A DNA stretch of 36,689 nucleotides from Enterococcus aquimarinus (GCF_001885765.1 NZ_JXKD01000019.1:1-36689), one strand, 5' to 3'. Positions 1 to 9,807 are shown, counted from the first letter of the stretch. Notes: a model not told the origin generated them from the letters alone. Made by a program: numbers and translations.

Positions 1-30
1 TGAGCCATCAGTCCTATTTGACAAAGAGCC
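1..30 (-). mobile_element. Possible ISL3-family terminal sequence, partial
   Basis: The minus strand reading leftward from position 30 starts GGCTCTTTGTCAAAT (30 to 16), which resembles the terminal inverted repeat of ISL3-family insertion sequences as I remember it. If so, the element lies to the left, outside the window, and ends here just downstream of dnaJ. No transposase sequence is visible. The call rests on about 15 bases and memory of the family. Confidence 0.35.
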
Positions 31-59
31 ATTTTTTCTTATCCTCCTCAACACTAAAA

Positions 60-111
60 GTTATAAAATCAAAAGAACCTCAGGAAAAATGCTCCTGAGG
101 TTCTTTTGATT
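60..111 (-). terminator. Intrinsic terminator of dnaJ
   Basis: A perfect 19-bp stem (67-85 with 93-111) has a 7-base loop and is followed on the minus strand by TTATAA. It lies 13 bases after the dnaJ stop codon. Confidence 0.9.
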
Positions 112-123
112 ATCAATTATTGA

Positions 124-1275
124 TTATTTTTTCTTGTGACCACCGAAGGCATCTTTCACTTTATCAAAAAAACCTTCTGATTGTTCTTCCACCGTCGATT
201 GTCCACTTGTTTTCGCAAAGAGACGCAACGCTTCTTTTTGTTCTTCATTCAAGTTTCTCGGTGTAATTACTTTCACTGTGACTTGTTGATCACCATTACC
301 GCCACCACGTAGACGTGGCGCACCCTTGCCACGCAGACGGAATTTCGTTCCGGTTTGCGTACCAGCAGGAATTTTTAGCTTCACATCGCCATGAACGGTT
401 GGGACATTTACTTCATCACCTAATGCCGCTTGGACAAAGTTTAACGGTAATTCGTAGTAAATTTCTCCGCCATCACGATCAAAGAGATTGCTCTCTGCCA
501 CATAAAAGACAACGTATAAATCACCATAAGGTCCGCCATTAATACCCGCTTCTCCTTGGCCAGCGAGACGCATTTGTTGACCGTTTTCAACTCCTGCAGG
601 AACATTCACTTTTACGCTATGTGTTTTCTTCTCATGTCCGTTTCCATGACAGGTTGGACATGGTTCTTTGATTTCTTTACCGGTCCCATGACACACATCA
701 CATGTTTGACGACTCATAACGCGGCCAAGTGGTGTTTGACGTTCCACATTGACGGTTCCTGAACCATGACACTTGTGACACGTTGTTGGTGAGGTTCCTG
801 GTTTCGCTCCGTTACCGCTACATGTGTGACACGTTTCTTCACGATTATATTGAATATTTTTTTCAACACCAAAAATCGCTTCTTCAAAACTTAAATTAAT
901 CGTGTATTGCAAATCTTCCCCTTGACGAGGCGCGTTAGGATCCATTCTGCGACCACCGCCGCCGCCAAAGAACGATTCAAAAATATCTTCAAAGCCACCG
1001 AAGCCTCCTGCCCCAGAGAAGCCGCCAAAGCCGCCGCCACCAAAGTTCGGATCAGTTCCTGCATGGCCATATTGGTCATAGGCTGCTCGTTTTTGAGCAT
1101 CACTTAAAATCTCATACGCTTCTGAAACTTCTTTAAATTTTTGATCTGCATCTGCTTCTTTATTAATATCTGGATGATATTTTTTTGAAAGCTTACGATA
1201 CGCTTTTTTTATTTCATCGTCTGATGCACCCTTTTGGACACCCAGAATTTCATAATAATCACGTTTTGCTGCCAT
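124..1275 (-). CDS. dnaJ: Chaperone protein DnaJ (Hsp40)
   Basis: Cytoplasmic co-chaperone that delivers unfolded clients to DnaK and stimulates its ATPase. In the 383 residues one sees the J domain with HPD at residues 34-36, a Gly/Phe-rich linker (about 75-110), a zinc-binding region with four CxxCxGxG repeats starting at Cys149, and the C-terminal substrate domain. The ATG at 1275 is chosen because [13 protein letters not shown] is the usual family start and a G-rich ribosome site (GGGGGGA) precedes it; an in-frame start ten codons upstream is less likely. A terminator separates it from dnaK, and it has its own extended -10 promoter with no CIRCE nearby, so it may be only partly under HrcA through read-through. 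Confidence 0.97.
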   Translation of the reverse strand: MAAKRDYYEILGVQKGASDDEIKKAYRKLSKKYHPDINKEADADQKFKEVSEAYEILSDAQKRAAYDQYGHAGTDPNFGGGGFGGFSGAGGFGGFEDIFESFFGGGGGRRMDPNAPRQGEDLQYTINLSFEEAIFGVEKNIQYNREETCHTCSGNGAKPGTSPTTCHKCHGSGTVNVERQTPLGRVMSRQTCDVCHGTGKEIKEPCPTCHGNGHEKKTHSVKVNVPAGVENGQQMRLAGQGEAGINGGPYGDLYVVFYVAESNLFDRDGGEIYYELPLNFVQAALGDEVNVPTVHGDVKLKIPAGTQTGTKFRLRGKGAPRLRGGGNGDQQVTVKVITPRNLNEEQKEALRLFAKTSGQSTVEEQSEGFFDKVKDAFGGHKKK

Positions 1276-1314
1276 TGGATTCCCCCCACTTTTCAAACAA
1301 TTCAAGTCTTTTGT

Positions 1315-1323
1315 ATTTTATCA
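1315..1323 (-). promoter_or_regulatory. Putative dnaJ promoter (extended -10)
   Basis: The minus strand reads TGATAAAAT, an extended -10 element, about 40 bases upstream of the dnaJ start. No good -35 hexamer is seen 16-18 bases upstream. Confidence 0.5.
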
Positions 1324-1363
1324 CAAAAGAACAAGAAGAAACATCTTTTTAAAAAAACAATAG

Positions 1364-1395
1364 AAAAAGCCAAAGTTTGTTGGCTTTGGCTTTTT
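1364..1395 (-). terminator. Intrinsic terminator after dnaK
   Basis: A 12-bp stem AAAAAGCCAAAG / CTTTGGCTTTTT (1364-1375 with 1384-1395) lies 14 bases downstream of the dnaK stop and ends in T-rich sequence on the minus strand. Confidence 0.85.
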
Positions 1396-1409
1396 CAAAG
1401 ACAACGGGA

Positions 1410-3248
<1,839 letters not shown>

Positions 3249-3268
3249 TTATTTGTCTATTTGATTTG

Positions 3269-3889
3269 TTATTGTGCAACGATTACCATGCTTGCGCGTA
3301 AAACACGATCTTGTAGTTTGTAGCCTTTTTGTAATACTTCAACAATTGTATCTGCTTCAATATCTTCACTTACAGGAACGATTTGAACAGCTTGATGGAT
3401 ATTTGGATCAAATTTTTCACCTTTAGCTGGAATTTCTTCAATTCCTTCTTCCTTCAAAGCCACATTTAAACTTTCTAAGACCATTTCAACGCCTTTTTTC
3501 AAGCTAATGCTTTGTTCGTCCGTTACTTCTGCTGCGATTGCTCTTTCAAGATTATCAATAACAGGTAATAATTTTTTACCTAAGTCTTGTGAGCGATATC
3601 TTTGAATCAGTTCTCGTTCATTTCGGTTACGCTGAACGATATTAGCGAGTTCAGCAGAAACGCGTAAAAACTTATCTTCCATTTCATCTAATTTTATTTT
3701 AAGTTCATCTACTTCAGAAACTTCTTCGACTCGTGCATCTTCTAGTGCATCCATGTCTTCGACTAGCGTTTCTTCAACCACTTGATTATCAGCAGCGACC
3801 TCTTCTACAGGTGTGTCTTCGACGATTTCTTTTTCTTTTGACAATTGACGACCATCCCTTCTAAAATGATGCTTTTTATTGTTACTCAC
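3269..3889 (-). CDS. grpE: Nucleotide exchange factor GrpE
   Basis: Dimeric exchange factor that releases ADP from DnaK. An acidic disordered N-terminus is followed by the long coiled coil (about residues 60-105, ending in RNRNERELIQRYR) and the beta-domain near GEKFDPNIHQAV. The start is uncertain. The GTG at 3889 overlaps the hrcA stop by 4 bases (GTGA), a coupling arrangement, but has no clear ribosome site. A TTG at 3844 preceded by AGAAGGGA would give a 191-residue protein beginning MSKEKEIVED, closer to the usual family length. Second gene of the HrcA-controlled operon. Confidence 0.95.
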   Translation of the reverse strand: MSNNKKHHFRRDGRQLSKEKEIVEDTPVEEVAADNQVVEETLVEDMDALEDARVEEVSEVDELKIKLDEMEDKFLRVSAELANIVQRNRNERELIQRYRSQDLGKKLLPVIDNLERAIAAEVTDEQSISLKKGVEMVLESLNVALKEEGIEEIPAKGEKFDPNIHQAVQIVPVSEDIEADTIVEVLQKGYKLQDRVLRASMVIVAQ

Positions 3890-4929
3890 TCACTAGACGA
3901 ATCTAAAATTCGGTAGTAGTCAGCCAACGTTACTGCAAGTTCTCGACGAAAGACATCGACAAGTCCGAACATCTTGGAGTATGGCATATTCGCAGGCCCC
4001 AGTAAGGCAATTGTTCCTTTACCATGTCCTTGAATATCATAACTTGCTTGAATTAAACTCATATTTTCTAACAACTCATGGCCGAGTTCAGATCCAATTT
4101 TGATTTGAATCATCGTATTGCGCGGCGCGAGTAACTGAGTTAATTCTTCTGGGTTCTTCATAAAAGAATACATTGATTTAAATTGTACTTTATCCTGACT
4201 GCCTTCAAAATCTAACAGATTCATTTGGCCACCAACATAAATTTTTTCTTCAAACAGATGGTTTAACATACGATCAAATAAATCTAAGATCCCTTCTGTT
4301 GTCTGAAAATACTTATGGAGGATAATTGGGATTTCTGTTCGCAAGCGATGATAGACCGTGATTAACGGTTCACCGATTAAACGATCATTGATGATTCTGA
4401 TCATGACTTCTAATTCCTCGCTACGAATATGGCTCGGTAAAGTAAAGACACGATTTTCAACATTCCCTTTATCCGTCACGATAATGGCAACAACTTGTCG
4501 ATGATTTAAAGGAACTATTTTAAAACTGGTTAAACGCCGCTCGTTCACATCTGGTCCTAAGGCAAGCGCTGTGTAACTCGTTAAACTGGATAAAATCTCA
4601 GCCGATTGTTGGATGATATCATTAATTTCGTGGAATTCTTGCCCAAATTCTTGACGTATCCGTTGAATTTCATTCGGATGCGCTTGAACGGGACTTAGTA
4701 AATGATCCACGTAATAACGATAACCTTTCATCGAAGGGATTCTACCAGAAGAAGAATGGGTCTTCGACAAGAGTTCCAACTCTTCTAGCAACTTCATCTC
4801 ATTACGAATTGTAGCGGAGCTCGCCGCAATGCCGCCCTCCATTAATGTTTTCGAACCTACAGGTTGGCCAGTGGTAGTGTAATTTTGAATAATTACACGC
4901 AAAATCTCTCCTTGTCTTTCAGTTAACAA
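3886..4929 (-). CDS. hrcA: Heat-inducible transcription repressor HrcA
   Basis: Represses class I heat-shock genes by binding CIRCE operators; its folding depends on the GroE chaperonin, which links repression to chaperone load. The 347 residues show the N-terminal winged helix (LTERQGEILRVIIQNY, then SSATIRNEMKLLEELELL) and the dimerisation domain behind it. The TTG at 4929 is preferred: it gives the family start MLTERQ and lies 8 bases from AAGGGG. The alternative GTG at 4938 abuts that ribosome site. First gene of hrcA-grpE-dnaK and presumably autoregulated, since one CIRCE lies in its 5' leader and another behind its promoter. Confidence 0.96.
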   Translation of the reverse strand: MLTERQGEILRVIIQNYTTTGQPVGSKTLMEGGIAASSATIRNEMKLLEELELLSKTHSSSGRIPSMKGYRYYVDHLLSPVQAHPNEIQRIRQEFGQEFHEINDIIQQSAEILSSLTSYTALALGPDVNERRLTSFKIVPLNHRQVVAIIVTDKGNVENRVFTLPSHIRSEELEVMIRIINDRLIGEPLITVYHRLRTEIPIILHKYFQTTEGILDLFDRMLNHLFEEKIYVGGQMNLLDFEGSQDKVQFKSMYSFMKNPEELTQLLAPRNTMIQIKIGSELGHELLENMSLIQASYDIQGHGKGTIALLGPANMPYSKMFGLVDVFRRELAVTLADYYRILDSSSE

Positions 4930-4944
4930 ATTTATCACCCCTTA

Positions 4945-4971
4945 TTAGCACTCTTTGCTTTTAAGTGCTAA
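4945..4971 (-). promoter_or_regulatory. CIRCE operator 1, hrcA leader
   Basis: TTAGCACTC - 9 bases - AAGTGCTAA matches the CIRCE consensus (TTAGCACTC-N9-GAGTGCTAA) with one mismatch in the right arm. It lies just downstream of the predicted transcription start and 15 bases before the hrcA start codon. Confidence 0.93.
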
Positions 4972-4981
4972 TACGATTATA

Positions 4982-5009
4982 AATATACCACATTTTGAAT
5001 TCTTGTCAA
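4982..5009 (-). promoter_or_regulatory. SigA-type promoter of hrcA-grpE-dnaK
   Basis: Minus strand: TTGACA (5009-5004), 16-base spacer, TATATT (4987-4982) with an extended TGG before it. It is flanked by the two CIRCE operators. Confidence 0.85.
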
Positions 5010-5024
5010 GCATTTTACCTATTT

Positions 5025-5055
5025 TTTTAGCACTCTAAAGTTTAGAGTGCTAAAA
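5025..5055. promoter_or_regulatory. CIRCE operator 2 inside a 31-bp perfect palindrome
   Basis: TTAGCACTC (5027-5035), 9 bases, GAGTGCTAA (5045-5053) is an exact CIRCE. The spacer is also self-complementary, so the palindrome runs 5025-5039 / 5041-5055 around a single central base. It lies upstream of the hrcA -35 and 5 bases after the hemW stop, so it also sits in the 3' end of the hemW transcript. No U-tract follows on either strand, so it is not a classical terminator. Confidence 0.95.
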
Positions 5056-5059
5056 TTGA

Positions 5060-6232
5060 TTATTCTTCTTTATCGAGTAAAAATTTTTCAAAAACATCGT
5101 TACCGATAAATAACCCTTTCGGGGTTAAACGGAAATAATCCTCTTCCAATACAGCAAGTTGTTGTTGTTGCAGTTCAGCGATCACGGATTGATAGACCGT
5201 CGTGAGTTTTTGGTTGAACTTCTCTTCAAATCTGCGAAGCGAGACGCCTTCGATTTTTCTTAATCCTAGAAACATCTCTTCTTCTATTTGATTTGCTCTT
5301 GAAATTTCTTCGGTTTCAAAAATGGGTAAGCGTTGCTCTTTTAATGGTTTCATATAATGTTGAATAGGACCATAATTTTTATAACGTTTCTGATTAAGGT
5401 AACCACTTGCTCCCGCACCAAAACCATAATAATGCTCATTATCCCAGTACACTAAATTATGCATCGATTCTTTGCCTTTTTTGGCGAAATTACTGATTTC
5501 ATATTGATGATGGCCCGATTGTGCCATCGCGATAATTGCTTCTTCAAACATTTGTGTTTCGGCTTCTTGTGTTGGTAACTCAAGACGACCTTGCCGCACC
5601 CAATTCATAAACATCGTTTTATTTTCAAGGATGAGCGAATACATCGAATAATGTGGAAGATCAAAAGCGAGCGCCTTTGTGAGCGTATCACGAAAACTTT
5701 CCAGTGATTGCCCAGGTAACGCATAGATTAAATCAATACTAACATTATCAAATTGCTTTTTTTCTAATAACTTGATCGTATCATAGACATCTTGCACCGA
5801 ATGTTTTCGCCCAATTTTCTTTAATAAACGGTCATCAAACGTTTGAACGCCCATCGATAGTCGGTTGACACCGTGCGCTTTGAAAACATCTAATTTCTCC
5901 GCCGTTAAATCGCCAGGATTGGCTTCGACTGTAAATTCCTTTGTTGTATGGGTTGGTAAATAGCGATGAATCCCCGTCAGCAAGACATCTAATTGTTTCG
6001 CTGTTAAGGAAGTTGGCGTTCCACCTCCAATATAAATCGTTTCGGAGACTTTCGTCGGATGCTTTTCTAATGTCAAACGAATTTCCGTTAACAATGACTG
6101 AATATACTCATCGACTGGTTGTCCTTCTAAAAAAACTTTATTGAAATCACAGTAATAACAAATGTGTTCGCAAAAGGGAATGTGAATGTAAGCTGACGTA
6201 CTTTTTGGATGCGTTTGGTTAATTTCTTTCAA
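5060..6232 (-). CDS. hemW: HemW-like radical SAM protein (annotated as HemN in many genomes)
   Basis: Radical S-adenosylmethionine protein of the HemN/HemW branch; HemW members are heme-binding chaperones rather than coproporphyrinogen oxidases. The 390-residue protein has the iron-sulfur motif CX3CX2C (Cys21, Cys25, Cys28, followed by YYCDF), the GGGTPT motif and the C-terminal HemN domain. The only in-frame start near the ribosome site GAGGAG is a TTG at 6232, 10 bases downstream. It stands directly upstream of hrcA. No heme synthesis genes are nearby, which favours HemW. Confidence 0.9.
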   Translation of the reverse strand: MKEINQTHPKSTSAYIHIPFCEHICYYCDFNKVFLEGQPVDEYIQSLLTEIRLTLEKHPTKVSETIYIGGGTPTSLTAKQLDVLLTGIHRYLPTHTTKEFTVEANPGDLTAEKLDVFKAHGVNRLSMGVQTFDDRLLKKIGRKHSVQDVYDTIKLLEKKQFDNVSIDLIYALPGQSLESFRDTLTKALAFDLPHYSMYSLILENKTMFMNWVRQGRLELPTQEAETQMFEEAIIAMAQSGHHQYEISNFAKKGKESMHNLVYWDNEHYYGFGAGASGYLNQKRYKNYGPIQHYMKPLKEQRLPIFETEEISRANQIEEEMFLGLRKIEGVSLRRFEEKFNQKLTTVYQSVIAELQQQQLAVLEEDYFRLTPKGLFIGNDVFEKFLLDKEE

Positions 6233-6280
6233 TGGTTAAAAACTCCTCAATGACTTTTTCTCAAGATAACAGTGCTCCTT

Positions 6281-6289
6281 ATTATACCA
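6281..6289 (-). promoter_or_regulatory. Putative hemW promoter (extended -10)
   Basis: Minus strand reads TGGTATAAT, a perfect extended -10, about 50 bases before the hemW start codon. The -35 region is poor. Confidence 0.6.
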
Positions 6290-6344
6290 CAAAAACCTCA
6301 CGCCTTATTTAACGAGTACTCAACATGCAAAGGCTGCCGTTCCC

Positions 6345-7286
6345 TTATTCACGGGCAATAAAGGTCGAACATAACTCGATTTGTGTTTGTTCACACGCAC
6401 CGATTGCCATTTCTAATGAGCGGTATCCCAAATCATATAAATGATGATCAATCGTTGAAAAATGAAGCAGCTGACTACTCCACTGATTTCCTTGACCAAC
6501 CATTACAGGCGGTGGACACTTTGCTTGTTGATAGGCCGCTGTTATCCCTGCAGCGACATCATCCACGTTGGCCATAATCCCTTCAACTGATGTCATTCTT
6601 GCCAGTCGTTCTCCCAGCAAAAAACCTTCTTCGTACGTCGTCACACCTGAGATTATTTGACATTCTTTTGGGTATTGCCCAAATACCGCTTGATAGGCCT
6701 TGATGACTGCTTGACTCGTGACACTCGCCTCGTATTTACGACTGAGCAACAGAAGGATGTCCTTCTTTCCTTTTAATTGGAACCATCGGAAGGCCTCCTC
6801 ATAAGCCTCTTGTCGATTAAGATAGACCGCTTGTAAATCCGTTCGTTGAGGGTTTTCGGAACAAATAATGGGACCATATGTTGCATAGTCTACCAATCGG
6901 TCTAAATCAACGCCTCTTGAGGTGAAAATCAGTGCATCAAAAGCTTTTCCTCTTAATTGTTCTAAGTATTCCATTTCAACTTTTTCGTCATATTCTGAAG
7001 GTAAAAGAACTAAGCGGTAAACCGTTGAAAACGCACAATCAATCATCCCATTTAACATTTCAATAAAATAAGGATGTTTTGTATGCGGCAACACAATCCC
7101 AATATGAAAATTTTTCCCTTGGCTTAAATCGCGCGCCAAGTCATTCGGGACATAATCTAACGCTTGAATTGCCGACTCGATGGCCTGACGCGCCTCTTTT
7201 GACACGTGCTTTTTTTGATTTAACACTCTTGATACTGTCGATACTGAATAGCCACTTTTTTTGGCGACATCATGAATCGTCGTCAT
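6345..7286 (-). CDS. LacI/GalR-family transcriptional regulator, effector unknown
   Basis: DNA-binding regulator of 313 residues. Residues 2-50 form the LacI helix-turn-helix and hinge (TTIHDVAKKSGYSVSTVSRVLN, then YVPNDLAR), and the rest is a periplasmic-binding-protein-like effector domain (IGIVLPHTKHPYF, later EGIMANVDDVAAG). The ATG at 7286 is used because GAGGAG lies 8 bases upstream; the in-frame GTG at 7295 would touch the ribosome site. No sugar transporter or catabolic gene adjoins it, so its targets cannot be told from context. The protein is slightly shorter than typical members (330-340). Confidence 0.88.
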   Translation of the reverse strand: MTTIHDVAKKSGYSVSTVSRVLNQKKHVSKEARQAIESAIQALDYVPNDLARDLSQGKNFHIGIVLPHTKHPYFIEMLNGMIDCAFSTVYRLVLLPSEYDEKVEMEYLEQLRGKAFDALIFTSRGVDLDRLVDYATYGPIICSENPQRTDLQAVYLNRQEAYEEAFRWFQLKGKKDILLLLSRKYEASVTSQAVIKAYQAVFGQYPKECQIISGVTTYEEGFLLGERLARMTSVEGIMANVDDVAAGITAAYQQAKCPPPVMVGQGNQWSSQLLHFSTIDHHLYDLGYRSLEMAIGACEQTQIELCSTFIARE

Positions 7287-7324
7287 TCTACCCACTCCTC
7301 TTTTTTAAAAGACGCTATCGTTTT

Positions 7325-7353
7325 ATTATACGCCAGGACTGCTATTTAATGAA
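7325..7353 (-). promoter_or_regulatory. Promoter of the LacI-family gene
   Basis: Minus strand: TTCATT (7353-7348), 17-base spacer, TATAAT (7330-7325), about 40 bases before the start codon. Confidence 0.65.
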
Positions 7354-7396
7354 GCATTTGAAGAACGTGATTGCGCTGCTTACTCCTCAGAGATAT

Positions 7397-7426
7397 AAAA
7401 AAAGAACTGAGATTTCTCCCAGCTCT
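7397..7426 (-). terminator. Terminator of the purC-like gene
   Basis: The minus strand forms a hairpin AGAGCTG(G)GAG / CTCAGTTCT (7426-7403) followed by seven T residues. It starts 9 bases after the stop codon and insulates the LacI-family gene. Confidence 0.8.
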
Positions 7427-7435
7427 ACTTTTTGA

Positions 7436-8116
7436 TTAAAATAAATATGTTTCTAAGTCAAGTGGATAAACAGACTCTTCGCCATTAAAGACGCGCATAT
7501 TTCCGCCCGATAATTCATCGATAAGCATAATCTCGCCTGGTTTTTCTCCCCGACCAAATTCTAATTTAATATCATAAAGGGTTAACCCTTTTGTTGCCAG
7601 TTCTTCTTTGATGAGGTCACAAATACGCTTCGTTTGTTCTTTAATCAGGTCATATTCTGCTTCTGACAAAATGCCAAGCAATACTAAGGCATCTTTACTA
7701 ATAAAAGGATCTTGACGTTCATCATCTTTAATTGTGATTTCGACGTAGCCATTTAAATCCGCTCCAGATTCAATATAATCTGCGTAACGACGAATAAAGC
7801 TTCCGACAGCTTTATAGCGACAAATCACTTCTAAGCCTTGACCAAAAACAACCGCTTTTTTGACATCCATTGATTTTTCTTCTAAATCAGCTGCTAAGAA
7901 ATGTGTCTGGATCCCTGCTTGATTTAATAACTCGAAAAAGTACTGACTCACTTTTAAACCAGAGCGACCTGACCCTTCAACGGTTAAACCAACTTGGTTT
8001 TCACCAGGATCAAACACGCCGTCTTTACCGGTCATTTCATCTTTAAACATTAAACGGATGGTTCCATCTTCTTTTTCATAAACATCTTTTGTCTTTCCCT
8101 GATAAATTCGTTTCAT
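7436..8116 (-). CDS. Divergent SAICAR-synthetase-like protein (PurC family), isolated from purine genes
   Basis: PurC joins aspartate to CAIR in purine synthesis. This 226-residue protein keeps the family landmarks: RIYQGKTKDVY at the N-terminus (nucleotide loop), CRYKAVGSF (the R...GS signature), YDIKLEFG with the conserved Asp, Lys and Glu, and DELSGGNMRVF. In the last motif the usual Pro-Asp (SPDxxR) is Gly-Gly, and the protein ends at ETYLF, lacking the final helix of E. coli PurC. No other pur gene lies within the window. The ATG at 8116 follows GAGGTG. It may be a functional variant PurC or a related ligase with another substrate; the ATP-grasp-like fold seems secure, the substrate does not. 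Confidence 0.75.
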   Translation of the reverse strand: MKRIYQGKTKDVYEKEDGTIRLMFKDEMTGKDGVFDPGENQVGLTVEGSGRSGLKVSQYFFELLNQAGIQTHFLAADLEEKSMDVKKAVVFGQGLEVICRYKAVGSFIRRYADYIESGADLNGYVEITIKDDERQDPFISKDALVLLGILSEAEYDLIKEQTKRICDLIKEELATKGLTLYDIKLEFGRGEKPGEIMLIDELSGGNMRVFNGEESVYPLDLETYLF

Positions 8117-8246
8117 GAAGCACCTCTTTATGTTTATTTTTTAATGTTTTACAAGAATAGAGTATCACACCAAATAATGAATGAGAAGAGAATGCAACAA
8201 CTTTTTATTCGTTTTTGTAGTTAAAATTCGTGTTTTACCTAGTTTA

Positions 8247-8816
8247 TTATTTTGAAATCGATTGATTCACGAACTTTGATGCTTCTTTTTGATTTTCAGG
8301 AACATGATAGGTTTCAGGCACCACTTGTTCTAATGCTAGTAAGGTCAGTTTTCGTTTGATCCCGCCACCGTAACCGGTAATATTCCCACTTTTTCCGATA
8401 ACACGGTGACAAGGGATGATAATCGAGAGCGGGTTTTTGCCAACGGCCCCTCCTACTGCTTGGGCAGACATTTTTTCTTTGCCCATCCGTTTGGCCATTC
8501 TATGAGCAATTTCACCGTACGTCATCGTTTCACCATAAGGGATTTCTTGAATGATTTTCCAAACTTCTTGCTGAAAAGGCGTTCCTTTTGGCGCTAATTG
8601 AACCTCTACTTGAGACTGTTTACCTTCAAAATAACAATCCAACCATTCATTGATTGCTTGAAATAAGGGTTGCTTGGTTTGATCCAGTTGTGCCGATTGC
8701 TCTTTTTTGTTCCAGTCTTTGGGCGGTGTGTAATCTAAGCGTGTAAGTGAGTCGTTTTCAACCGTTAGATAAAGGGAGCCTACAATCGATTGATATAGCC
8801 ATTGATAAACCATCAT
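8247..8816 (-). CDS. ogt: Methylated-DNA--protein-cysteine methyltransferase (Ogt/AGT)
   Basis: Suicide repair protein that removes alkyl groups from O6-alkylguanine in DNA. The catalytic motif PCHRVIG with Cys136, the helix-turn-helix region (PYGETMTYGEIAHRM) and the downstream GYGGGIKRK loop are all visible. A roughly 20-residue tail follows the usual end. Three consecutive ATG codons compete as start behind AAAGGAAGG; 8816 is used (189 residues), with 8813 nearly as good. It lies 48 bases beyond the ribF stop and is probably transcribed by read-through of the ribF terminator, since no separate promoter is seen. Confidence 0.93.
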   Translation of the reverse strand: MMVYQWLYQSIVGSLYLTVENDSLTRLDYTPPKDWNKKEQSAQLDQTKQPLFQAINEWLDCYFEGKQSQVEVQLAPKGTPFQQEVWKIIQEIPYGETMTYGEIAHRMAKRMGKEKMSAQAVGGAVGKNPLSIIIPCHRVIGKSGNITGYGGGIKRKLTLLALEQVVPETYHVPENQKEASKFVNQSISK

Positions 8817-8843
8817 CATCCTTCCTTTCACTTCATTTTGTTG

Positions 8844-8873
8844 TCAAAAAAAAGAGTGAATCGCTCACTCTTT
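8844..8873 (-). terminator. Terminator overlapping the ribF stop codon
   Basis: A perfect 9-bp stem AAAGAGTGA / TCACTCTTT (8851-8859 with 8865-8873) is followed on the minus strand by a run of T. The ribF TGA (8867-8865) is inside the stem. Confidence 0.85.
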
Positions 8874-9803
8874 AAAATAATCACGGGTATCTTGTTCGTC
8901 TTTTTTTAATTGCTCAATCAAAGATTCCATCCCATCAAAAGCAACTTGCCCTCTTAAATAATGCAACCAACGAACAGATACTTGCTCGCCATAGATGTTT
9001 TGATGAAAATCGAGAATGTATACTTCTACCGTAATCGGTCGATTTTGTTCAAACGTATTGTTACGGCCAATCGATCCCATCGAAGGATACCACTGATTGC
9101 CAACTTTTATTTCCGTCACATAAACGCCTTCTTTGGGTAAGCGTGTCGTGCTCTTAATTTTGACATTAGCCGTCGGATAGCCCAGCGTGCGCCCTCGAGC
9201 ATCGCCGTGTACCACCGTCCCGTCAATACGATAAGGATAACCTAACAATTCTTGGACTGCTCCCATATTGCCGTTTTCTAATTCTTCCCGTATACGTGTC
9301 GAACTCACTTTTTCACCTTTCAGCGTTTCCTTTGCAACTGTCACAATTTCAAAACGCTCTTGACTGTAATTTGGCAAACAAGCCATGTTCGCAATCTCTT
9401 TTGGCCCATAAGTATAATCAAAACCAGCGACCACAAATTGTGCGTGTAAGCCTACCATATATTGATCTACAAAGTCTTGCGGTTTTAAACTCGCAAAATC
9501 GGAAGTGAATTCAATGACATAAAGGTAATCGATGCCTAAAGAAGCCATTAATTCCTTTTTTTGTTCGAGGCTCGTTAAATAGCGCATCTTCTCAGCCGGT
9601 TCTTTTTGAAACACGATTGAAGGATGATGATTAAATGTCATTAACGCTAATTTTAATCCTTTTTCTTGAGCGATTTTCCGACCCGTTTCGATTACTTTTT
9701 GATGCCCTTTATGGACGCCATCAAAAAATCCTAAGACTAACACGACTGGTTCTGCCGGGATATGGTCGTGATTATAAGGATGACGTATTTCGATTGTTTG
9801 CAT
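8865..9803 (-). CDS. ribF: Bifunctional riboflavin kinase / FAD synthetase
   Basis: Makes FMN from riboflavin and ATP, then FAD from FMN. In 312 residues the N-terminal nucleotidyltransferase domain carries GFFDGVHKGHQ (residues 25-35) and SSTRIREELENG; the C-terminal kinase domain starts near VHGDARGRTLGYPTAN. The ATG at 9803 lies 4 bases after the truB stop, and its ribosome site GGAAAGGAA is inside the end of truB, so the two are coupled. This truB-ribF order is common in Firmicutes. Confidence 0.97.
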   Translation of the reverse strand: MQTIEIRHPYNHDHIPAEPVVLVLGFFDGVHKGHQKVIETGRKIAQEKGLKLALMTFNHHPSIVFQKEPAEKMRYLTSLEQKKELMASLGIDYLYVIEFTSDFASLKPQDFVDQYMVGLHAQFVVAGFDYTYGPKEIANMACLPNYSQERFEIVTVAKETLKGEKVSSTRIREELENGNMGAVQELLGYPYRIDGTVVHGDARGRTLGYPTANVKIKSTTRLPKEGVYVTEIKVGNQWYPSMGSIGRNNTFEQNRPITVEVYILDFHQNIYGEQVSVRWLHYLRGQVAFDGMESLIEQLKKDEQDTRDYFKE

Positions 9804-9807
9804 TCTT

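Noticed and set aside
5025-5055. Palindrome after hemW as a hemW terminator
   Set aside because: The minus strand continues with A residues rather than a U-tract; it is a CIRCE operator.
7079-7435. 118-codon plus-strand frame over the start of the LacI-family gene and the purC-like terminator
   Set aside because: Overlaps the regulator promoter, coding sequence and a terminator, with no family resemblance.
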